Shown here in pieces: positions 48,001-57,000 of a stretch of 64,000 bases of DNA. Origin of the DNA: Meghimatium bilineatum (taxonomy: Eukaryota; Mollusca; Gastropoda; Stylommatophora; Philomycidae); contig CM067310.1 in NCBI GenBank assembly GCA_034231615.1, positions 637,501 to 701,500 of the forward strand, in the 5' to 3' direction. The translations under genes were made by a program, and so were the position numbers. Below the pieces are notes generated by a model. It saw only the letters and a list, made by a program, of their open reading frames with translations. It ran no database searches and was not told the origin of the DNA. Every line of letters starts with the position of its first letter. Position 1 is the stretch's first letter.

Positions 48001-51000
48001 TCTCTTGGCTTATGACCATTTTGTTACATTTTCAGTGGATTGTGCCAGCATTAAATAATGCACGGCAACCATTGGCTGAGATGGAAGTCTTCAAGATGCT
48101 TGAACGTCTGCTCAAGCTATCAGTAAGTGCACGTTGTTTCTTGCTTTATATACAAAATCTTTTCATCTAGAATCAATCATTTATTGAAATGGGGATCAAA
48201 GCATCTATTGACATGTCTGGAGTGGACTAATGATAATCAGTAATACTTATGGCAACAATTAGAGGAAGGAATTCTGAAAAAGTTTGACAGTTGCTGACAA
48301 GGGAGAGGGTTGATGAAAGTTGATGTCAACAATGTTTTTTTATACAGCAAATAAATTGTTTGAATTTTGTTTAAAATATTCTCAAAATGTTGGACAAAAC
48401 ATGTATTTTTTCATACTTATGCAAAAAAAATGGGGATGGAGACTTTGATATATAGACTATGGAATAAGAAGCTATTACAAATTTAGGTTTGGCTACCTCA
48501 TGTTGTAGAATGATGACCCAAGATATGTTGCTAAAGTTGGATGTATCAGGTCAAAAAGTGCAGTTGCCACAGCCAAACTTACCACCACAATGTAAAACAT
48601 TCAATTACGGACTAAGGTTTGCTAATCTGCAGGAGTTTGAGGCAATGCAAAGCATTCAGTTCTCAAATTAAGTTCTGCTAATCTGCAGGAGTTTAAGGCA
48701 ATGCAAAGCATTCAGTTCTGGTCTAAGTCCTGCTAATCTGCAGGAATTTGAGAATAAATGCAGAAGAAGAATGGTTTAAGAATACTTAAATACAGAGATA
48801 CAAATCTTGACACTATGAATTCTGTGCTTCAGACTGTATCCTGTTAATCTATAGCAGTTTGAGAACAAATCCTGGAGAAGAAGATAGGTCACCATTTGAT
48901 GTAATAAACATTTCAACAGAAGAAACCTATAGTACTGGTTCTTCTTCTTCAGCATTCATTCTCAAACTCCTGCTGGATCTCTATTGTAGCAGGACTATGA
49001 TCCATTCTAGATTTCCAGCAGGATGTTGTTTAGTAAATAGAAATGCATTGTGTCGCTGTTTTATTTGCGCCAATGACTCTACACAATCGTCTTGGTGGGA
49101 TAGTATTGGTTGAAAATAATGGCTATGCTGATGTTTGTTGCAGATTCCAAACCATTTGATCTGGCTGGTGTTTTTCTATTGGTTCTTCCACTCATGCTTG
49201 AATGTTATTGCTGAGCTACTGAGATTTGCTGATCGTCAGTTCTATAAAGATTGGTGGTGAGCACTTTCTAGTATTTCTCTCACTTTTTCTAGGTTGAATA
49301 TTTTCTAGTATATGTTTAATTTTCTCAGTTCTATAATCGCAAAACATACCACCTATATTTCATTATTATAGTGGGATGTGAACGAAACCAGATTCATTGC
49401 ACATGTTCATTGGTAGTATATGATGGTTTGCACATTGTTTTCAATTTATTGCAGGGTCTAAGAAATTACATCACTTGCAGAACGTTAGTACAACTGCAAG
49501 ATACTGCTAGATTTTAGGACCCTGGGAGGTAGGGTCAGGTATAGTGTTTACAATAAATCTAACATTAGTACATGTCACACCCCTTCATGGTGAGGGAGAC
49601 AAACAAGTGTGTTCTTGCTATGGTAATTTATTTCTTCCCTTGACAGTAATTAACAAATAGCGGGTGTGTCTACATTTAGAATCATGTAAATATAATGACA
49701 GGATGGGTATTATGGATGAGAACATGCAGGGACTAGGGATGAAGGTATTGTGCTTTATGTGGGGTTAGACAGGTGGCAGGTAGTTTCCCATTTCCTCCAA
49801 AATTGGCATAAAATGGATTCACGTTGGCCTGTAACCGAGATCGTCACATGAACTCGGCCAGGTAACTTTTTAAGTGGTGCCATGATCTTTCTTGTTTCAC
49901 CACTTGGCACTTCTCCACATATGCTCAATTGTCTGTGTGTGGGACCCCGTCTCCAGATCAACAACGTTATACTGATGATTCACTGTGAGGTGAGTAAAAC
50001 TGGCTCTTTTGATCTCAGTCATTTGATAGCCAGCAATTAGAGTATATTGTTGATCCAAGTGCCACATTCTCAATATTTACTTGTAGCAGGGTTTCAGCAT
50101 TTCTGTTATCTACAGAAGACTTATTTAGTTTCACGAATAACCCAAAAAAATCCATTGCTGAAGTAAAACCTTCCTTGTTTCATTTTCTTTTGGAGAATAA
50201 ACTTTCGTCAGCCTTCCCCTCCGATGTGTCATTGTAGCAGTTGCTATATACTTCGTATGCAAACCTCACATAAAAAAACAAATTCCACTCGACAACTGCT
50301 TTCTTTTTTATCTGTAGTTCACGCTCGCACCATACTGCAGATGTCATCTGGTGAGTCCAACCATAGCATAATTGGCATACCTTCATAAATGAAAGCTTTG
50401 AAAATTGCAGGCAAGTGTCGACCTTCACATAAATCCACTGTTGATGTTTTTTGGAATTACATTTCCAGAAAATGTGTCCATTAGAGCGGTAGATTAATTT
50501 CATCTCATGCCCCTGCACATATATCTTTTTACTTGCAAGCACTCCTCGCATTTGTAACAAGAGAACTGCTTCTTTGTCAGTGGGAGACAAATTCAACAAT
50601 GATACAGCAGCCATTGATATGTGCCGGCAGAATGAAATCACAAAAAAGTTGCATCTCTCAGTGGCATTCCAGAACAATAAAAACTTTTACAGGCCTAAAA
50701 TTCTTAAAAACTGAACAAGAAGTAGTAGAGGGTATGCTCTGCGATTACTGTTCCATTTTTTCTATGTTGAGCATTTCTACTACAGTATAAACCCTATATA
50801 ACAAATTGGTCAGGACCAGCGAAATATTTATGTGATAGTCAAAATTCACTATATACATTAATCGTTAGAACGCTGGCTTAATGTTACACAAATTCCTTCG
50901 TGGGCCTGGCTTATGTGCTTTATTTTTGCAATTTTTGGTGTTTTGAAAACGCAATAACTTTTTTTGTTCTTAAAAAATTTATAATAATTTTTGTACAAGT

Positions 51001-54000
51001 AAATAAAGAGTTCAAAAAGAGATCGAAAGATTTAGAGGATTAACCTCATTGTATTCTGATTTCCCCATATGTCCTATGTCCTTCTCAACTAAGTGACACT
51101 GCTTACCAACAAGAGTACCACTCATAGCACGTAACTCTGTAGCTTCAAGCGATAACTCCAGGGAACTCCTAATAAAAATCCACTTTTTAATTAAGCGAGA
51201 AGCAACAAGAATGTGCCATGTTCATTCGCATCAATCCCTTCTCAGTTCTGTTACAAGGGAAAGCAATACCAATATGTTTGGAAACAAACAGAACTGCAAG
51301 AGATGCCAGATGCTGTTTTATACACCATTGACTATCTTAGAGCCTCCCCTCCGAAATTTCTGTAGAAGTTTACTCCCTTAGTTTAAGGCATTCTATTGCT
51401 AACCCATCAGATAATGAGCGAATAAGTAAGACAGAAGACAAAAGTAAGTCAACAAAAGAAGAAGTCAAGACTTTCAAATACCAAGAGTTATCAAGAGAAC
51501 TAGAGTTGTGTAAGCATAGTTTAACAACTTTCAACAAGAAAAAACTTGCAATTTGCCTTCCAATTTTTGTACTTTCCCCACATTCTCTCGGTGGGCCAAT
51601 GGGCAAGACTATTTAAAGGGATGTCATACCTGTCAGCTTCCAAAATGATTGTTCTGTATTTCCGCATAAATTTCCCCAAAATTTTGTATTTCTATCCAAA
51701 ATTCTACTTAGATTGTTTGAATAAAGGTATGTGCTGAAAGTTGATATGGACTTGTCAAATTAAATCTGAGCCCCACCGAGGACAGCTCCTTGAAGTGGAG
51801 ATGGAAGCTTAGTCCAGCCGACAGAGGCTGGATACACGGTCAGGTCATCCCTTGCATTGAGGATAGCTCCTTGAAGTGGAGATGGAGGCTTAGTCCAGCT
51901 GACAGAGACTGGTAACTTAGATTGGTCAGGCCATCTCTTACATCTAGCAGCACCACAGTCCTGCCCAAGCAAGCACATGTGCTGAAGTCTGAGATACTAG
52001 GCCAAGAGATGTACCAGAAATCATGGTATCAAGCCACCTGTTTAGATTGCCAAGTTTTTCTATCTTCTACCTTGCACCTTATCAAGACTGCCCAATTGTT
52101 TCAAATGTGTTAGTCTAATATCAGAGATATTTTTTTTCTAGGAATGCTGAAACAGTTTCAGAGTTTTGGCAAAATTGGAATGTTCCTGTCCATCGATTTG
52201 CTTCAAGGTAAGATAAGACATTATTTGTTTATGTGTTTAAAAAAAAATTTGTATTTAATTATTCCTTGGTCATTGTTAAGATGACATATTCATTCTATGA
52301 TGGCAAATTGTAAAATTAGATCACAGTAAGACTTGATATGGTGATGGCTGCCATGAAAAGGCTGAATGCAATGTGGAAAAGTAAGATCTATGCTGTCACT
52401 GAGATCAATCTATACAGATCGCTAGTGATGACTTATTTTGTATGGATGCGAGAGCTTGGCACTAAATACAGACACATCTACAGTAGAGTCATTCTATGCC
52501 AAAATAAACTTGATCAAACTTGATAATGGTTTGAAAGCCAATCATTCACTGGTTCACATCTGCATTATGTGGTACCTTCGCTGTGGTCATCACACTTGAC
52601 AGAAGTTGCAGGGAAATAAATCTGGTGACGGAGGATGCAGAAGTCAAGACACTCATTGATGATAACAGTGCAGAAAATTATGTAATAATCTACACTGATG
52701 GGTCAGTTATTCGCCAACACTGTGCTTGGGTTTTTTCTGCATGGTCTGGTGGGAAAACTGTCCAAAAATCCAGATACCGCGCTCGGGGCAACGAAGGCAG
52801 CCCTTGCCAAACTCTACTGACGAGCTTTCCTATACCAGAAATATGCTCACAGAGAGAAAGGGTTCAGTACCCGATAAGCCACAAATGGGACAAGGATGTT
52901 CTGCTGGAGAACAGCCTTTCTCGCAAACGCATGGTGAGATTTGGACTTGGACAAGAGGTTCATGATGTCAGTGAATGACACCTCAGCTAAGAAGGTAAAA
53001 CAACCAGGGTTCAACTCTTCTGTCGAGTTCTTCCTTTACCAGAAGCAGGCTTGCAGATGAGAAAAGGTTCAGTACCTGATGGGCACAGAATGTCTAATTA
53101 CACGATGCAAGTTCACTGAATGGGGAATACCTCGTGCGAGATAAACGTGAACAATAATAGTCTCGGCGAAGAGTCATTACACGCCCTGGTGCCCTTCGAC
53201 AGATAGGGAAGCTTTCACAGGCTAGGGAAGCTTTCACAGGCTAGGGAAGCCCACTACCCGAATAAAAGCATGATGAAAATGTACTGGGCCTTGGATGTCC
53301 AGGCCACACAGTGAGCAAACCAAAGCGCAAATAACACAGTTCAACTGTGGAACTAGCAGTACAACATACTTCACGCTCCCAGGTGGAAATCACATGATTT
53401 ATTCATTGTGGTTATAAGAGAAAAAATGCAGAAGAAGAAGATGATGAGACTGACAGCTAAAATAAAAATTACTCTGTGATTTGTTTTCAGACATGTTTAC
53501 AAGCCATTGTTAAGAAAAGGGGTGCCAAAAGTCGTAGCAGTGACCATAGTCTTCCTGTTTTCAGCATTCTTTCATGAGGTCAGGCTTTTGTTTAAATTTG
53601 TTTGCAAACATTACCCGGGTTATTATTTGTTCATGAACAATTTTAATTCTTTTGTGTGACACTCTGGGTCTGGACTTCTAGTTCAGTGTGCACAGAACAG
53701 GGCCACTATCTTCATTCCAGACATGTGGAATCGTCTTTCCAAGCAAGTCAAATCTTCTTTCAAGGCATGTCGATTTTTCTTTCCAGGCATGTCAAAGGAG
53801 TCAACTAATGAAAGTTAAGGGATAAGCTGACAACAATCACCTGTGAAAAAAATTGTTGTCACATTTTTTGTCTCAATTTCTTACTTTTGTTTCAATTTCT
53901 TACTTTTGTCTCAATTTCTTACTTTTGTCTCAATTTCTTACTTTTGTTTCAATTTCTTACTTTTGTCTCAATTTCTGACTTTTGACTCAATTTATGACTT

Positions 54001-57000
54001 TTGTCTCAATTTCTGACTTTTGTCTCAATTTCTGACTTTTGACTCAATTTCTGACTTTTGTCTCAATTTCTGACTTTTGTCTCAATTTCTGACTTTTGTC
54101 TTTTATCAAATCATCCCCATCAATGATGAAGAGATGCAAGCCAGCAGACATTTTGCACCTTCGTCCTTTTGTGGCAGACTCCCTAGGTGACAGGGAATGC
54201 TAGATGTGCCATTTCTGCTGATGGGTCAACAAATCTGACTGATGAATGATGAGATAGTTGGCCGAGAAGTATTTGCTGTACTCCTGGTAGGATTTGGTCA
54301 TCTTGACACACTGAAATGCCTACCTTTAAACATGCATTCATAAACCCCCTTACACAACCATAGCTTTGAGTCTGAGTGTTGCCTAAACTGCACAGCTTGT
54401 GATTGTGTCAGAAAGGCAATGAGCTGTCACAGCTACCTCTTCTGTCACAGCTACCTCTTCTGTCACAGCTACCTCTTCTGTCACAGCTAGAGGGATTATT
54501 ATTTCATCATCCTCATTAATTCTTTTGTGTGCACAAATATCTGACTTTAGTTTTAGTACTATTGGCTGTCACAAAATATCTGACTTTAGTTTTAGTACTA
54601 TAGTAATCAATAGTAATACACATGATAATATACAAAACGGTCTCAAGCAAATATCGAGTCCACCCATCAATGAAGCACAATATAATGACAGTCTCCTGGG
54701 CATCATCATTGGCTCTAGAGAAAAGAATGTGATTTCTTCCTAGCAGTCGAGATATGTCTTCAGCATGCCATAGTGTCAATCTCTACATCAAATTTCCTTA
54801 AACACATCTTATGATATGCATGGCAGGTGGCAGAGTTCTTATTCTTTGCTCCTCTTTATGATCCGTAACACACCAGTGATAAGATAGAGTAGAATAAGAC
54901 TGGATAGGATAACAGAGTAGAATAAGACTGGATAGGATAACAGAGTAGAATAAGACTGGATAGGATAAGATAGAGCAGAATAAGACTGGATAGGATAACA
55001 GTAGAATAAGACTGGATAGGATAACAGTAGAATAAGACTGGATAGGATAACAGTAGAATAAGACTGGATAGATAACAGAGTAGAATAAGACTGGATAGGA
55101 TAAGATAGAGCAGAATAAGACTGGATAGGATAACATTGATATTTTTTGTGTTGAGTAGAATTATTTATTCTTGTAATATTTACATTTCCGTTGTTGCAGT
55201 ATCTTGTGAGCATCCCGCTGCGGATGTTTAAAGTCTGGTCCTTCTTTGGAATGCTCATGCAGGTGAGTTTCTTTTCTCAGTCCTTCTTTGTGACCTTTCC
55301 TAGGGTCTAGATAATGGGTGGGAAAAATACAGTCCCCTTGAAATCTAGATGAGCCAATGTGTGTGTACATCCTCAAACTTCTCACATGTTATATCCAAAT
55401 ATAGTCTGGAGAGCATGTTGACATTTTGGCTCTGCTTTTTCTTCTGCATTAAAATATATTATGTATTGAGTCTGATATTGTTCATGTATAGATTGAGTCT
55501 GATATTGTTCATGTATAGATTGAGTCTGATATTGTTCATGTATAGATTGAGTCTGATATTGTTCATGTATAGATTGAGTCTGATATTGTTCATGTATAGA
55601 TTGAGTCTGATATTGTTCATGTATAGATTGAGTCTGATATTGTTCATGTATAGATTGAGTCTGATATTGTTCATGTATAGATTGAGTCTGATATTGTTCA
55701 TGTATAGATTGAGTCTGATATTGTTCATGTATAGATTGAGTCTGATATTGTTCATGTATAGATTGAGTCTGATATTGTTCATGTATAGATTGAGTCTGAT
55801 ATTGTTCATGTATAGATTGAGTCTGATATTGTTCATGTATAGATTGAGTCTGATATTGTTCATGTATAGATTGAGTCTGATATTGTTCATGTATAGATTG
55901 AGTCTGATATTGTTCATGTATAGATTGAGTCTGATATTGTTCATGTATAGATTGAGTCTGATATTGTTCATGTATAGATTGAGTGATATTGTTCATGTAT
56001 AGTTGGTTTACAAAACTAAAGCAGGTCTCAGGGTTCAAATACTTATGAATCATTTACGGAGGATGGCAAACTTTAAAGAGAAATCGAAACAAAATGTCAG
56101 AAAGCCACTGATTTGAATTACTAACTGTAACCAATACTCAAACACCCAACAATCTGCATGGTGACAAAATTATAATTGATAAACAGTATTTTTATACCAA
56201 CCCTGTGATACCAATGTCAAACATGGACACCTTGACAAAGACAGTAACAAAATACAACAGTGTGTAAAATGAGATGTTTGAGGAAAGCTATAAATGTTTG
56301 AGGAAGAGACTGATTAAGAAATGAAAATACAGGAAATAAATAAAGACTATCTCAAGGAAAGACTACAAGGAAAGACTCAAGAGAGACAGAAAACCAGGTG
56401 GTTTGGCCACCTCATAAGAATGGAACCAATGCAACCAGTCCTTCATTCATACAACAGCGTAAACATGCAGAGCACCATAGACCGCTTCTCAAAGGCCTGC
56501 AACAACTTTGGTCTCACTATTAACACACAAAAAACAGAAGTCATGCACCAAGCAACATCAAATAGCCAACATACTGCTACTTCCATCATCGTCAATAAGG
56601 AAAAACTGCAGGTAGTCGACAATTTTACTTACCTTGGAAGCACTCTCTCTCGCGATGTCAACATTGATGTGGAAATTAACAATAGACTGGCAAAAGCTAG
56701 TGCTGTATTTGGCGGATTACGCAAAAATGTATGGGACAGAAGAGGTATAAGAACAACCACCACACTACAAGTATATCATGCTGCTGTTATACCAACCTTA
56801 CTATACGCCTGCGAAACGTGGACAGTGTATGCTAGACATGCAAGAAAGTTAAATCATTTCCATCTTACCTGCCTACGTAAATTACTAAACATCCATTGGT
56901 GGGACAAAGTACCAGACTACGAGGTCTTGGAAAAATCAACCTCAATAAGCATCCACACAATACTTATGAAGGCGCAGGCACGCTGGGCAGGCCATCTTGT

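Larger units (their letters stand above)
53815..54540. repeat. Dispersed repeat, copy with two internal array expansions
   Basis: Same element as 28725-29290, in the same order. A 19/20-bp array (53868-54108) and an 18-bp array (54433-54489) sit exactly where the other copy has single-copy sequence. Confidence 0.75.

Noticed and set aside
50790..50880. Terminal repeat of a pogo/Tigger-like transposon
   Set aside because: The sequence is suggestive, but no partner end or transposase was found.
55349..56053. Frames of 170-223 codons on both strands
   Set aside because: They are produced by the 27-bp array next to the DGAT1 exon.
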